Assembly (NCBI RefSeq): GCF_018139145.2
Contig: NC_059477.1
Span: 30,731,502-30,795,501, forward strand
Reading direction: 5' to 3'
Source: Gymnogyps californianus
Lineage: Eukaryota > Chordata > Aves > Accipitriformes > Cathartidae
Length of the DNA stretch: 64,000 nt
Positions 1 through 13,950 of the stretch are shown in pieces (positions within the stretch are counted from its first letter, which is position 1; each line of letters opens with the position of its first letter). Under the pieces are notes generated by a model that saw only the letters and a program-made list of their open reading frames with translations, was not told the DNA's origin and made no database searches. Made by a program: the position numbers and the translations under genes.

Positions 1-3000
1 TTACATAGGACACCAGAGCAAGCAAGCAGAGCTGGGAATTTGCAGCACACACAGCCAATTGCAACAGATCCTAGTTCGGAAATTTAACGCATTCGCAGCA
101 CAGATACCCTAAGCTGCTCAAAAGGCAGCATACACTGCATACACAGTGCATGTAGAGCAAGAGGGCATCCACACAGTACAGAGTAGCTCATCCACTGCAG
201 TTTTGCCCCAGCTTAAAGCCCACTAGACCCCTCGCACTGCCAATCCCACCTGTCACTGTGAAGCAATACCGTTAGCAAGTAAAACCTTAAATTTTTAGTT
301 GCAATTAGTATGTGTTCAGCTCCATTTTGACAAGTTATAAGGTTAGCTGGCAACCATATCTCCACAAGAACTGCCAGCCTTAATAGAAAGTGGTTGCCAA
401 GTTATATTCTTTCTATTTGCTGGGAAAAATTACTAAGTAAACAAATATATCCCAATTTAATTTTTAAATAGTCATTCTTAAGGGATGAACTGAAAGATAA
501 TTATGGCTTGGCACTCCTGTGTTATTTTACTTTTCTCCCACCCAGCACTGGAAAGATAAAAGCTTTTCTTAGTGGGTGTACTCAGATTATCTGAGGCAAG
601 AATAGGGCATTATGATCTCTGATCGGATTTCCTGGCTAGCGCTGGCCATAGGCTTCCCCTTGCTGACCCTGCACAACACCAAGCAGCTTTTAGACTGGCC
701 CTACTTTGAGCAAGGTCTGGGCCAGATGACTTTTGAAGACTCCTTCCACCCTAAATTATTTTATGAGTATATGAGTTTATAGCCTTTGTCACAATCACAG
801 GTTGACGTCAATCACACATTCTGGCAAGACAGTGAAACCTGGTATTAAGGCTGGGAGCAAGTTTCATCCATACTGCCAGTTTTCAAGAGTAATTACCTCA
901 CTGAGTGCAAAATCACCGGCCTGCAATTAGTTTAATTGCATCCTTCTGCAGCTCCCACCAATGCCAAGCACTACACAACCAGCACTGGGCTGGTAATAGA
1001 TGAAACACCCACAGGTGAGCCACATCAGGAGGGATCAGCAGTTTACAGCAGCAGGCAATACTGTTGGCTACCCCAAGACTTTGGCTTTATGGTTTGGGGT
1101 CTGAAAGCTACTTGCCTGTGTGCCCATTTTTATCCCCTAGACAGCTTAGACAAGATGAATTCTGCTCTGCATTTCTCAGGAGTTGTCTCATTTACATGAC
1201 TGGATCGGCAAAACCTCAAGTCACACAGACCCTTAAGGAACAAGGCAGAAAGAACAGATGGAGCATCACTCACTAGAAAAAGACCGTCAGAACGACTAGA
1301 GGTTCCCATCACAAAACTTTTCCAAACTATGCTATTAGCTTCATTGCTAAGGAAGTAGCACCCATTGCTATAATGACAAAGCCTTGTGGCACAGCTGGCA
1401 TGGACCAGGCACTACTAGCCCCCAAGGAAATGAGAGAGGAGGACAGAGAGGTGGGGAACATACCATTGAGGGTGGGGAAAGAGGAAAGCAATAGGGATTT
1501 TCACCCTGTGAGACCTGGTACACGTGGGACAGACCTTTAAGGAGCATAATAAAGCCCAGCAAGAAGTGCAGTACACACTAGTGGTTAACAACACACAAGT
1601 TCAGCCTCTTCAGCCACTCACATGGGATAGGTCCCCTCCTCCCACCCCAGCACTACCTCTCCCACAGCCACCTAGGAAATGAAGTCACTGGGTTTATAAA
1701 GCCAGGTCTCCTGACCAGGTGCAGGGAGGGCTCCTTGTCTCTGTGATAGTAAGGCTGATCCCATCATGGACCAATCTGGGAAATTAAAACTTCCAGGAAC
1801 ATCTGCTGGCTTGTTTGCATGTCCCAGGAATATTCTCCCAGCTTTAGTGGAAAGGGGATTACCAGCCCTGGCTTCCTTTCAAGACCTCCCCAAAAAGTCA
1901 AATGTGTAGGTAAAAAAGTTCTTAATTAAGGGCCATCATTTTCTTCCCCAACACTTACTAATAAGAGGCTTCCTTGCCCTCAACCCACCTGGCACCCTGC
2001 TGAAGGTGACAGGCAAAACAACTGAGAAAGGATCCCGGGGGTGCGACTCGGAGCTTCAGGGGGTTTAGTGCTCTGCTGGGATGGGGTTTAGTGTCTTGTA
2101 CTCCCGACTAGCAAAAAGGCCTGTTAATTTTTTACTTAATGGCTTATCCTGGCTTCAGCTATAAATCTCTACAGAAAGAATCAAGTCAAAAATTGTCTTA
2201 CACTTAATGATACACCCTAAATAGACACTACAGACAACACACATACTGTCACAACAGATCTCTATATTTAGGCCAATTATTAACTGAGTGATGCACATGA
2301 TGTTTAAGTTCTTACTGTTCTTCCAGTGCTTAGCAGATGCTATGTAAAATTCCACTTCTTTTTTTAATGTATGCATTTTATACTTACTACCTTATTCTCC
2401 CTGAAATCACCTCCACACGTATTCCCATATTCATTCAACTGGGGTTGGTGGCAACCGGTCAGGACTTTATCAGGAGTCCCGTGGTTTGGGGTTTTCTGAG
2501 TTCCACAATGCTGTAATGTCATGATGATTTAATTTAAAAGCAAGTTTAAAAGGCCCCCTGATGGCCCTTCCCTCCAGCCGATGGACCCTTCCCCTCCCGC
2601 AGGGTCTGGTGGACCTGGGCAGTCGGGCTAGTTCTTCTCCACAGCCACCAAGCCCTGATGAACATGTACATCTCTTTGGCCCAGGTTCTCAGTTCAGGCT
2701 CCTGGTCCTGCTCTTTGCACCACTGGGGCTCAGAGGCTTTACACTTGACTATAATTTTTAAGGACTTTCTCACTGAGAGAGACCAAGAGGGACATCACCT
2801 GTGGGTGTGAAAGCCTGAAAGGTGACAGATTAATGCTACTCGGTGACGTTCAGGAGAGAGGAAAAATTGTTTCATTGTTTTAAAGTGGGAGTCTCCAAGA
2901 ATTAAAAGGCTCATTTTCTCAATTGCTTTGCTTGTGTAGCTGGCCAGTAGGTGACTGTAATCATCACCACAATGAGATGGAAAATACAACTGTTTGACAG

Positions 3001-6000
3001 AGAATTGAAAAGTGCAAAGTAAAACCAACCCAAAACTGAGTACAAAATTGCATCACTCACACGAAACAGCAGGACCTTCTTCGCCATGCAGACATGCTCA
3101 GCTGTGCATATCGGGCAGGATCGTGGTGGTCCCCCCTCCCTCCACAGTGACCTGCTGACGCTTGGCCGAGGCCACTGCTCATCACATCCAGCTCTTGGTA
3201 CTCGTGCCGAACAGCTCCCTGTGGTTTCTGAGCTGAGCAAAGGGCATGGCACTGCCTCAGATATAACATGGGAGGGTGAATGCTCCTTTTCTCACAAGTT
3301 GCTTAGTGAGCCATTTGCCGCCAGCCAGCTGAATTTCAAAGTGAGTCAACAGTGTGTTGCCACTTTGTCCTCGTGGTGTTAAAAGTGATTCATGCTGGAT
3401 TTGAAGTGAACGCTAGGTTGCTTCCTTGCCTTACTCACTATCAAGTAATGGTGGTGGGTTTGCTTGAATTCCCCTTGGCAGATGGGCTGGAGACAATTTC
3501 TTTAGCTGAGATTCAGCTCCATTCCAAGCAGGGACACACGAAACAGGAATAAAACACTCCAGCCCTGTTCCTACTGCTGCAGTAACATGGGTGGGCTTCA
3601 CCCTGCTTGTCTGCATGCTCCATCACAGACAGTCTTTAAGGTCAATTCAGACAATTATCCACAAGAACGACATGGGTGGTGTTGATAGACAACCCCCTGA
3701 TTATTTTGGGACACAATAGCTACCATGATGAAGCAGAACGGCTACTCTGTCATGACTTCACATAAGTGAGGACATCCTTACACCAGCAGTTGGCTTAACC
3801 TCCTCCCCAAACAATCCTGGGTGCAGGATTGTTACTTGGGGGAAGATAGGAGTAAAAAAGCAGCATCCAAACAATTAACATCATTCCTGATGATAATCTT
3901 AACTACACGACAGTGAACTAAATTTTCTGATGACAAACCAGAAATCCAGCCATAAATAACCTACTTTAAATATGAAGAGTCACTATTCCTTAAAAAAGTG
4001 CCCAAAGATGAGACTTGGGGGGACAATCCCACCACCCAGTTTCAGCCATCACTTAAGGCTGGTATCACAAAACACCAGTGTCATCCATGGAGAGACACGG
4101 TGTCCTCCAGAAACCGGTAAGATCAGCCTGACTGGGAGCTCGGGCTCCATTTATCCAGGCACCCAAGCCAAGTGGTGAAAGCTGGTAGTGCAAAACCCTC
4201 CTCCCCGCCTTCGTTACAAAATTTGCAGACTTACTTTGTTTAAACAGCTATGGAGAGAGGTGTCCTCCTGAGCAGGCTATTAGTAGGTTGTGTTTCTGAG
4301 CAATGTGTTCAGGAGGTGGACACGCATTTGAACCAGCAACATTGCTGCGTGCATATTTGTTTGGGAACAGGCACTCCTCTTCTGCAGACACGGTGGGGAT
4401 GCTGCAAAGCCATCGGCAGGAACTGGTGGAGCCAGAAGGGAGCTTTTGAAAAAGCAAAGCAGAATGCCTCTCTTTTTTTTCCCACTAATTACTTCAACAA
4501 TCACCAAATTTATCCCCATGTTCTCACTTGGACTTTATTTCTTTCAGGCCATGCATGTGACAGTAAATAACTATGGCTGCTCAAGAAACAAAAGTTGTGG
4601 CCTCATAGGCACCGCCGTGAAATGAGGTAAATCTGTTGGAAAAGGGAAACTGTGGGCGGTTCTGGAATAATTTTGCCTGGGACAATGTTCTTTGTCCTCA
4701 GGACAGCTGTGCTGAAGCACGCACTTGGCTTTACGTATGTGGCCTCCATGCTTTTGCGCTGAGCTTTCCTTTCCCGGGCTGCTCTGGCCACGCAGCCTTA
4801 GACACATTTTTCTTCCTGAATAAAGTCATGTGCTCATTTTTTTACTCAACTTTTCCCTGATTTTACTACCACAGGTTAAACTATTAGGTGATGTCATGGA
4901 CATCTTAATTCCCAAAGTGGTGCCAACCATCCAGGAACTCTTTCTTCTGGGAGATGCTAAGCTTTGAAAATGTTTTCATGAAGAAATTCCTCCTAGCGCT
5001 GCATTTGCTTGAGTCTATCCAACATAGTATTTCTAGCACATCTCTCTAAACCATAGTCTTAACTTCAGCATTTAAATTTTCACCCTTGGAAAACTATTTC
5101 TCAGTGCACTAATGTGCTCAGCTAATTTTGAATTCCTGCTAATCCATCTTTTTTTCAGCTATATCATATTTGCTTATGACTTAATATCAGTGAAATCAGA
5201 ACTGAGGCTTTTCTAGGCTGCAAAATGGATAGCAGCACTGTTTGCAACAGTCAAATCCAGAAGATTTTAGGATTAAAAAAATATTTAGCAAAAGAAAAAA
5301 AAAGTGTTTATATTTTTTCATAATGAACTGCACTTTTAACATATCTATCAGGCACCCTCAGATTAAAAAGGACAAATCAGGGTTATGTGCCTCCACATCC
5401 ACAGCAGGGAGCAGGCAGGTGCTGGTTTACAAGTCCCAGCATAAGGACGTAGTGATCTGGTACTCCAGGATCACTCATCACGGCGAGGGGGACTTTATCC
5501 AGGGTGGTGGTGTACCATCTTTTACTGCTTCATTTTGTTTTATTTGAAACATTATTTTCTTCCACCTGTTTTTTGTCCTTACTCAACAGGTTCCAAAGTG
5601 GATTTTATTCATTGCTCTAACTTACCAGCAGAGCATAATATTGAGTGTAGAGTCTAATTTACATCACTGCTGTCTGAGAAATGGGAGGAAGGATATTTTT
5701 TCTGTGATGAGCCAAGACAGGCGCTACAGCCTGGTGTGCTCTCCTAGGCAGACTCATAGCACTTGGCACCTTAGTTCCCCTCCTGAAATGTGAGAGGCTG
5801 GTGCATCCCAAAGCCCAGCAACTGCCCTGCCTCCCTGGGCCATGAATATCTGGGGAGCAGAGACGATGCTTGTCTGATGCTTCAGATGCTTTTCTGAAAC
5901 TCCAGTTTGACCAGGACAACCAGCCTTTGCTGTAATATACTAAAAAAATAAATTATTGCAGTGTCAAATCTTTCCTACCCAGGTAAGACTGGAAGAATTT

Positions 6001-7854
6001 AGCTTCTTTACAGAAAGAGTATAGGGATGTTATTTCCCTGCCTGCTCCATAGTTGTGACTAATTCTTTTACCTGAAGGACTGCATTGTTTTGTAAATTGA
6101 AAAATTAATTTTAAAATGTTTGCTTGCTGTTGAGGATTTAGATGAGATTAGGCCAACACTTTGGCTAAGTAGCTCCAGTCTTAGGTCTTGGCTCTCCTCA
6201 CTCATGAAAAGCTCTTTTCAGGTCCTGTCCAGTCTTAATTACAGCTGCCACTGACTTCTGGGTATGTTCCCTAGGAGGTCTTTTCCTTATAAGCTTCTCT
6301 ATTGGTGTATTTCCCATAGAAATTAAATTGTGCAGCATTACCCCTTTCCCTGTCTTTGAACCCCTTTTATTAGGCAATTTTAGGTAAAAACCTTCCTGGT
6401 ATTCCTTTTTGCATTTACGAACCCCTGCCAGCACAGGGGTCGGGCTTACAGGAGAAGAGGGATAATTTTGCATGGAGCTTGGTGGGAACCGCCTGTGCGT
6501 GCGATGCTCACATGGCACCCCACACCCTGGGGGGCTCAGGGAGGGATTTACCTCCGTCCTCCTGAAAGCCCTAGGGATGGCCCCTGCAGCTGGCAGGGCT
6601 CGTACAGCCACCGAGCACTTGCTGCCGGCAGCCTCACGCACTCAGCACCCTCCAGCCAGCCCTGGAGAGCCCAAATGCCAGCCTTGGACCCTCAAGTGCC
6701 TACCAGCATCCTGCCTTCACGGCACAACCCACCCAGCTCCCCTGCTGCTGCCTGCAAGTGGATTTGAACCTATGCTGAAACTGAAGAAGCTGTATTGAAT
6801 CCCAGCAGCCCTATGAGACATGATGCTGCCTAACCATGCACGGAGCAGTTGAACACTTCAACGATATTAGGCTTCAGATAGCTGGACTTCTACCTCCAGA
6901 GAAACTTTAAGGTAACAGAAATTGGGGTAGGCAGTCCCTTTCCTCATGTCAGGGATGCCTGAATCACCAGTAGGGAAAAATAATCAATTCCCATCTACCT
7001 TCCTCTAGGAACATTGTCTGTGCCCTTATTCTTTGCATATAAACTGATATATAGAGGCACATGCTGCATTTTCTGGTTTTGTGATTCAAATACTTCGTCA
7101 GCAAAAGAAAGGAGGCAAAATTGCTCTTGAGGTCAATTCAGATTAAGCAGCACCCTTACATGGTAGTACATCCATTCCCTCTCCTTCACCTTAACTTGAA
7201 GTTTGGCTGCTGGAAGATACTATTTGCAAACTGGGCTCCATCTTCTCCAACTGGAAAATGACACTGAACGTCTGTCGATCTCCTGAACATGTATGTTATT
7301 AGATCTATGGCTTAACCGTTAGAGGATACTGAAGTTCTTCGAGCCAAACCATTGTGAATGCTTCATGTCCAAACCTCACTGCCTCTTCTCCAGCGTGTGT
7401 CTAACAGCTGCTAAATGGGACAGAGTATTGCTACCAGGAAGGTCTTTTTGCTCATCTCTGATGTCACTGAAGACCAGGCTCTGAAACACCTGTGTCCTCT
7501 GAGCACTGCAAGACCAAAGCCAGCTGTCATCTAGCACAGCTTGTGCTCTCACTAAAGCATATGCCCATTGTCACGGCTTCTGCAAGAATTAGGCATTTCT
7601 CCTCATGCCTTGACCCGGATTAAATACGAGCTGGTCACTGCATTGTGCTGCAGAGAAATGAAGTCAGTCCCAACACGAAGAAAACGCTGCAGGACATTTG
7701 GCTACAGCTGACATTCTCTCACCAGCACTTTGCAAAGTCCGCTCCCACTGATTTTGAGAGGCTGCCCAGCACCTTACAGCTGGATGCTGAGGAGGAGCCG
7801 ATGCCGAGGCTTTCCTGCACCCATCCACGCCAAGCAAAGCAGAGACGAAACCCG
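1..7854. other. Intergenic region downstream of TFCP2L1
   Basis: Only short open frames occur, none resembling a known protein and none with flanking splice signals that chain together. No CR1 copy was recognised here. In human the next gene in this direction is GLI2 as I recall; none of its long last exon is visible. Confidence 0.65.
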
Positions 7855-7871
7855 TGCTTCTTACAAACAGG

Positions 7872-7877
7872 TTTATT
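7872..7877 (-). terminator. Candidate distal poly(A) signal AATAAA
   Basis: On the minus strand AATAAA is followed at once by a GT-rich CCTGTTTGT element, which could serve as the downstream element for cleavage around 7845-7860. It was chosen because it lies at a distance that fits a long 3' UTR. Other AATAAA matches exist nearer the stop. Confidence 0.4.
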
Positions 7878-9038
7878 TGCATTTTGACTGGAGCACAGAT
7901 TCTAGATACAGATTTCTTCTGCACAACAGTACAAGAGCCAGTGCAAAATATGCTTTTTTTTTTTAATCATGTACAAAAAAAACCAAAAACCAACAAACGA
8001 AAAGACAAAGAATGTGGCAGTATTTACTCACAACTGGTACGCCTCAGCCTCCAATTGACCCACTTCCACTCGCCCTCGCCCATCACACTGACTTCATGGT
8101 CAGCATCGCCTGTCTCGAATGGCTGCATTGTCAGTGAAGAGAGGTAACTCCCCTAGCCCTCTGAAAGATAAACACTCACCCCAAGCAAACTGGGACAACA
8201 GCAGGCTACTTAAAAAAGTTGGACACACCAGCTGCTCACCAATGCGTCCCCCCCCAGGGAGCAGAAGAATTTTGAGAGAATGGCAAAAAAAAAAGTTACA
8301 AATCAGAAATGCACAAAAAATTAGGCACCAGCTTAACCCATTTGTTAGAGAGGCAAGGATGTTAAGATACACCTCCAGTCTGCCTTCTCATATTCACCCA
8401 CAGTAGTGATGATCAAGGCCAAACACTCCCCACTTTGAGTACCCTGTGCTGTCAAACAGATTATAATCTTAAGAAAATATTTCTATTAGTAACATAAAGT
8501 TAAACCATTCCATAACTGGAGGAGAAAGAGAAGCTACAGTCTGAATACAAGCATTTCTTTGAGAACAGTCAAAAACAAAAACAGAAACGGACAAAAAAAA
8601 CCTGTCCCAGTCATCCACCAGATGATTGTTAGAATTACAGCCAATGCTTAAGCAACACAACACTGAGCTAGGAAAGTCATCGTACGGTTGTTCTGCTTAG
8701 GGAGTAGCTCTTACTAGTTTACAAAGCATTGGGCAATCTATTTCTCTTTTAGTCTAACTAATTTTCAGAAGCTGCAATATAAAACTGCAGCGTTAGTGCA
8801 AGAATATGCTCGTCTTCACCAAGGCCTGGGATTTATATTGCAGAAATTCATCAAATTTACATCACTCCAAGTGTACCATGTCCAAATCACCTAGAGTCGT
8901 TATTATGGACTTTTACATTTCAACCCAAGGAATGGCTGGGTTTTGAAGCTTGATCAACCAGAGTCATTCACATTGAACTGCAATTAAACAAAGCAGAGTA
9001 CCAGTTAAAGCCAAAGAACACAAGTACTCAGCACATAT

Positions 9039-9098
9039 ATGTGTTGATACAGTATGGTATGTATGTGTGTATATATATGCATAAATATGTATATGTTA
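9039..9098 (+). repeat. TA/TG-rich simple sequence
   Basis: Imperfect ATATG/TGTGTATATA repeats inside the probable 3' UTR. Confidence 0.7.
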
Positions 9099-10425
9099 CA
9101 TTATAAGGAGAGTGCCATTCAGGACTTCTCAACTGCAAGAATCCTTTTACCACCTCCAAGTCTTGAAACTTCAGCCCATTAAATTTCACACCAAGACAAT
9201 GAGAACTCCAATATTTTCCAGACTGAATTATCATTTCTATTTTAGCCAATTAACCAAGCAGGGTCACCTGAAAGAACAGGAGCTTTAATTTTAATAACAC
9301 CAGCCCTGCCACCTCAGGCAGATGGTGCAAATTTCTATCACCAGATTATTTGCCCCTTCCCTGCCCTGCAGTTGTGTATCATGGGCATTTCTATGAGTTC
9401 TCAGACCATCACCAGAGTCGTACTAACTGATCTGTATCACTTTACTCAGCTGTCAGAGAAAATGCCGCAATTCATGAAATAATTTCAAACAGCCAGTACG
9501 GATCTGACAAGAACCCAGGTTTATACTTTGCAGTACTGGCTGGAGTCATATTGATTTTAATCATGTAATGGTTCTGCCTTTTCATCCCCCGCAAGTCCAC
9601 TTCTACTCATAGTAGCTGTCATCATACATACAACCTAAGAGCTGGACAGTTTGGGATACCATACTATTCATTGTAATCCTAAAACCCAGACCTTATAAAG
9701 GTCTGCTGTACAGATTTCACGTATAGAGCTGAAAAAAAGCCTCATTTAAATCTCTTCGAGCAGGAGGTTTCATTTGTTACTTTTTAAAAAAGAAATAAGA
9801 GCAACAACAAAAAAAAAGAAGCAAGAATAAATGTAACAGGCACTTAAAAGCAAAGTAAATACAAGACCCTTTTGGATATTTAGATGAGGCAGAGCTACTC
9901 ATCTCCCTTGCCTTTAGCCTATCTAGAATTTACACATCTAGCCCAGACTAATCATTTGTGCTTCCTCCAGTCTTGAGGAAACGAAAGTTTCCTTTTGGAG
10001 GCTGTCACATCCTCAAACAGGGCAAATGAGTCTCTCCAGAGATGGCAGACCCTCTGTAACCACAGGGAGAGTCTAAGATTACCTGCCACTTATACAGGTG
10101 AGACAAGTCTCTCTCCCACTCCTCACATAAGCCACTAACATAAATCCTCAAGGCTTTGCTTGGTTCCTGCATGGACAAACTCACCAACTTCAACAGGGCA
10201 AGGGTTTGCTTTTACGTTTTTGGGAGGCAGAGAGGAAGGTTCGTCGGCAGTCCAGTCTCACACCAACGTTGCTCTGACCACTTGCACTAGCCGCTCAGAC
10301 ACAATGGTTCACGACCAGTTTGCCCACGTACAACAACCAGTTGGTTACACGGCATCATGCAACAAGGGCAAAGGGTGCAATGTTTTCCTAACACCCAGAG
10401 ATGCATCGCAGTCTACACCTTTCTC

Positions 10426-10744
10426 AAGGGGGGCAGCAGAGGGAGAGGTGCTGATCTCCTCTCTCTGGTGACCAGCAATAGGACATGAGGGAATGGAATG
10501 AAGCTGCGTCAGGGCAAGTTCAGATTGGACACTAGGAAAAGGTTCTTCACCGAGAGGGTGGTCAGTCACTGGAACAGGCTCCCCAGGGAAGTGGTCATGG
10601 CACCAAGCCTGTCAGAGTTCAAGGAGCGTCTGGACAACGCTCTTAGTCATATGGTTTAGTTTTAGGTAGTCCTGCAAGGAGCAGGGAGTTGGACTCAATG
10701 ACCCTTATGGGTCCCTTCCAACTCGAGATATTCCATGGTTCTAA
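10426..10744 (+). repeat. CR1 LINE 3' end
   Basis: Shows the characteristic CR1 3' region in order: the GAATGAAGCTGCGTCAGGG block, the TTCTTCACCGAGAGGGTGGTC block, CTGGAACAGGCTCCCC, and the terminal GGACTCAATGACCC...CCTTCCAACTC motif. It ends near TTCCATGGTTCTA, a decayed form of the CR1 terminal octamer repeat. It is a 5'-truncated copy, the least decayed in the window. It lies within the probable TFCP2L1 3' UTR in the opposite orientation. Confidence 0.88.
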
Positions 10745-12129
10745 GTTGAAGTAACTCGACATTCTCCTAGACACCAAACTAACTGTGCTGTGTCTTCATG
10801 GGCGTGTATGTTACTTGACTACCATCCTCCAAATTTCTGCTGGGACCACGGAGGTTCAACAAGGACTAGAACTACTCTGTCAAGTAAGTGTAGGCCTTAC
10901 ACACACATTAAAGTTACACAGCTTTACAAACAGGCTAACATAGATAAAACAGTAGTGCCCACTCAGTAGGACAATATTTATAATCTATGGGACTGTTTAC
11001 TCTGGTATACCTTCTTACAGCGTGGAAAGGAGAACAAGATATATTGTCAAATTCACCCTCATATCAGTATAAAATTATTTTATTTTGAAAAATCTAAATA
11101 TAACAAGGCCCTAACGGAGAGTTATTTTTGTTCAAAATTAATCAAGCAAGTGCTACTGAAACACTATGAGGACTTTTGCATATAATTCCTTATGGGCAAG
11201 ATTTGTTTTTTAAATAATCAAGAACAAGTTATATTTTTTTAAATAAGCAAACAGTTCTCAGTCCCTAACTCTGGGAGCAAAGCTACCTCTATCCTTTCTT
11301 CACACTGCTGCGTTTCAGTATTGCTGTGTCCCCTGAATTACAGGGCTATCACATATAAGTGGATACGGTACAGCTACACTCCTGGCAACTCCAAGGTCTT
11401 TTAAACCCTTCTCATCAGGTCAGATTCACCTCTCTGAGTTGCATGCCAACAACGGTCATGCCATATATTGGGCCAGTATTACAAAACTTGATGAAGAAGC
11501 ACAGCCAACATACATCTTCCAAAGCACTTTCCACAAAATAAACCAAACAGCTCCTGGTACGCAGGAGCACATTGGTCCCACCTACTCACAAAAACAGCTG
11601 GAATTTACTCCCTGTTTTGGAAGGCAGCTGTAACTGTGTGGCCACAACCCGGACGCCTCAGTGACCAGGGCTGGGGGCTCCCCAGCTGCCCCCCTCCATG
11701 CACACAGCAGTGCAGAGCAGGTTGCAAAGCCAGGCATGTGACACAGGCACCAAGGCAGGGTCAAGGTTGACATGGCATCACCTTCCTCTCAAAAAGATGG
11801 CATTTCCCATCCTCCACAAAGGCATTTCTTCCCCCAAAGCTCCCCCCAGCCTCTCTGTCTGACCTCCCTTCTCTGTCAGGAGACCACTTACAACCTCCTC
11901 ACCTATGCTACCTGGTCCTCAACCAAGAAGCCTCAAGCTCCTTCACTTCAGGGGGAAGAATTGCCATGTCCCGAAGCCTGAGCGTCCTTTTTGGAGAAAC
12001 ACTACAATTCATGGAGCATACAGGACAGCCAGTTGAGCAAGATCGTGCCTAAGTAGGCACTGTTACTCAATTAGCTGAGTTGGCTGAAGGTTTTCCCATT
12101 GTAACAAGATTTTTCTATTCTAATATTAT

Positions 12130-12770
12130 TTTTGGTGTAAAAAAAATCAGTGGGGATGGGTGGGGTTTTTTGCACAAAACTTGATGCTTTTAATGAAAAA
12201 AAGGTTGCTTTTCTCAATATTTTGCTGTTTATTTCTGTTGGGAAAACTTGAAACACATCGTTTTTGTCAGAAAAATATCAGTCTGTGTCTGTCCGAATTC
12301 CTCCGGTGTCAGCTGGGAGCTGTAATTCACAGGCTCCATGTCCCCCTCTTTCCCAGAAGGCTGGGCTCCTGGGCACCCTTCCAGCCTTCATGACGCATTC
12401 CCCCTTTGACTAACCCACAGTAAGAGCATCATGGGATCTGTAACCCAGCCAAAGAACTCAGCCCCAAGGGAGACATGGCGCACAAGGCACTTGAATGGTA
12501 ATTTCTGAGGTCTGCAACAGTAGCTCAAACTGATGCTGCTTTAAGGGCCAAATGGATTTAATTAAATGTTTCCATTTCAAAAGGCTAGAACATTTTATTC
12601 AGCATTTTCCAGCTGACAATTTCTCATTTTTTGAAAAATTTCCATTCCAGGAAAATTTTTGGTCTTTCAGCTTTCCATCTGAATTCAGGATGAAATTAAA
12701 TGTTCATGTATCAGAATTTGATGCTATATGGACATTCAGTTTGGGAAACAGCCTTATTAATTAGCTGCCA
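12130..12770. repeat. Possible old palindrome-like DNA-transposon remnant
   Basis: Two A/T-rich arms of TTTTCA/GAAAA-type words (about 12160-12290 and 12560-12720) flank a core holding GCATCATGGGATCTGTAACC and GAGCTGTAATTC. I associate this arrangement with old amniote non-autonomous repeats, but cannot name the family. It lies within the likely 3' UTR. Confidence 0.35.
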
Positions 12771-13734
12771 AAAGTGAAATTACTCCATCCATGCAAGAAG
12801 GGCGTGATCCAGTTTGCCTTTGACATCAGTGGAAGCCACTTTTTCAACTTAGTGGAGCCTGGATGGCGTCCTAAAAGACCAAGGGAGGGTGGAGTTGACC
12901 ATAGTGGCAGATATTGGAAACAGGAGTCAAAAGTGAAATAGCAAGAATATAAGAAGCAGCAACTAAGATGATCTGTTACCTTGACTCAGTCAAAACTCAG
13001 GTTTACTTACTTTAGTGAGTAACAGGAGGAAAAATCATTAAGATTATAAAACCTAATTCCCAGTTACGGTAAAGATAGCAGTTAATCAATGCTTTGTAGA
13101 GTAGAATAAATCCATAGTATGAATTTGCCATGAACTCTATAACTTTCAATGTTCAAAACATTTTCTCAGAAAACCTTCATATACTCCACTCAAGGAGACT
13201 AAAGCTAAAGATATAATATGGTACTGAACTTCTTGCCTCAGGTTGTCTGTCCTCCCTTGAACCCCACAAAATTGTTCTGCTGGATGGGTATTACAGAAGC
13301 TTTGTCAGGAGGGACCGAGGTCTCTGGACTTTGAGCACATCTACGGGTGGAGAACAGCTAAGACTGGGCTTCCAGGGTTGACAGTCTGGGTGAGGACTGC
13401 GCACCAAATCCATCTTCTGTATTGCCCAATCTGTTTTTGGATGTAGCCCCAAGCCTTCCACCTCAAAGAGTAAAAGAGGAGCCCCAGGGAGCCTATGTCC
13501 ATCAGCAACAGGGTATGTGTTGAAAGCAAGAGAGCACTCAGAACAGTAAATAAATCAATTCACCCAACCGTGAGGGGTCTAGAGAATTGGTTTTTGTTTA
13601 TCTTTCATTTCCCTTTAGTACAAGGCAGATGTTTCTAAGTAATAAGCAGAAACCTCGACAATTTTTAAGACTGAAGAGGAAGGGAGGGAGGAAGAAACAT
13701 GTACAAGCTTTGAGGATGTTCTCAGCTCCAGCTT

Positions 13735-13793
13735 AAAAAAACAAAAACAAAAAAAAAAAACCAAAAAAACAAAACCACACACCACCAAAAATG
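13735..13793 (+). repeat. A-rich (AAAAAC-type) low-complexity tract
   Basis: Runs of A interrupted by C, CC and CACAC. On the transcript this is a T/G-rich stretch about 160-215 nt after the TFCP2L1 stop. Confidence 0.85.
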
Positions 13794-13950
13794 TGTATCT
13801 GTAAAAGCAAGTTTTTCCTTAAGCTGTTTGGTAATTCTTAGTTCATAGGAGCATTTTATCCAGAAGGTTCTTCATGCTTCCAGTCTAGGTTGTAGCAATC
13901 TCAGTGAGGCACTAAATTTTAGGCTGTTAAAGTCTTTCTGTGCAGCACGG

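Larger units (their letters stand above)
7855..13950 (-). other. TFCP2L1: Probable long 3' UTR of TFCP2L1
   Basis: This is the A/T-rich, ORF-poor stretch after the stop, read as the last part of exon 15. The human gene also has a multi-kilobase 3' UTR as I recall, which is why I favour the distal AATAAA at 7877-7872. Other minus-strand AATAAA hexamers (for example 11084-11079, and one near 12230) could give shorter isoforms. The interval contains an antisense CR1 at about 10426-10744 and an older repeat at about 12130-12770. The end is inferred, not seen. Confidence 0.5.
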
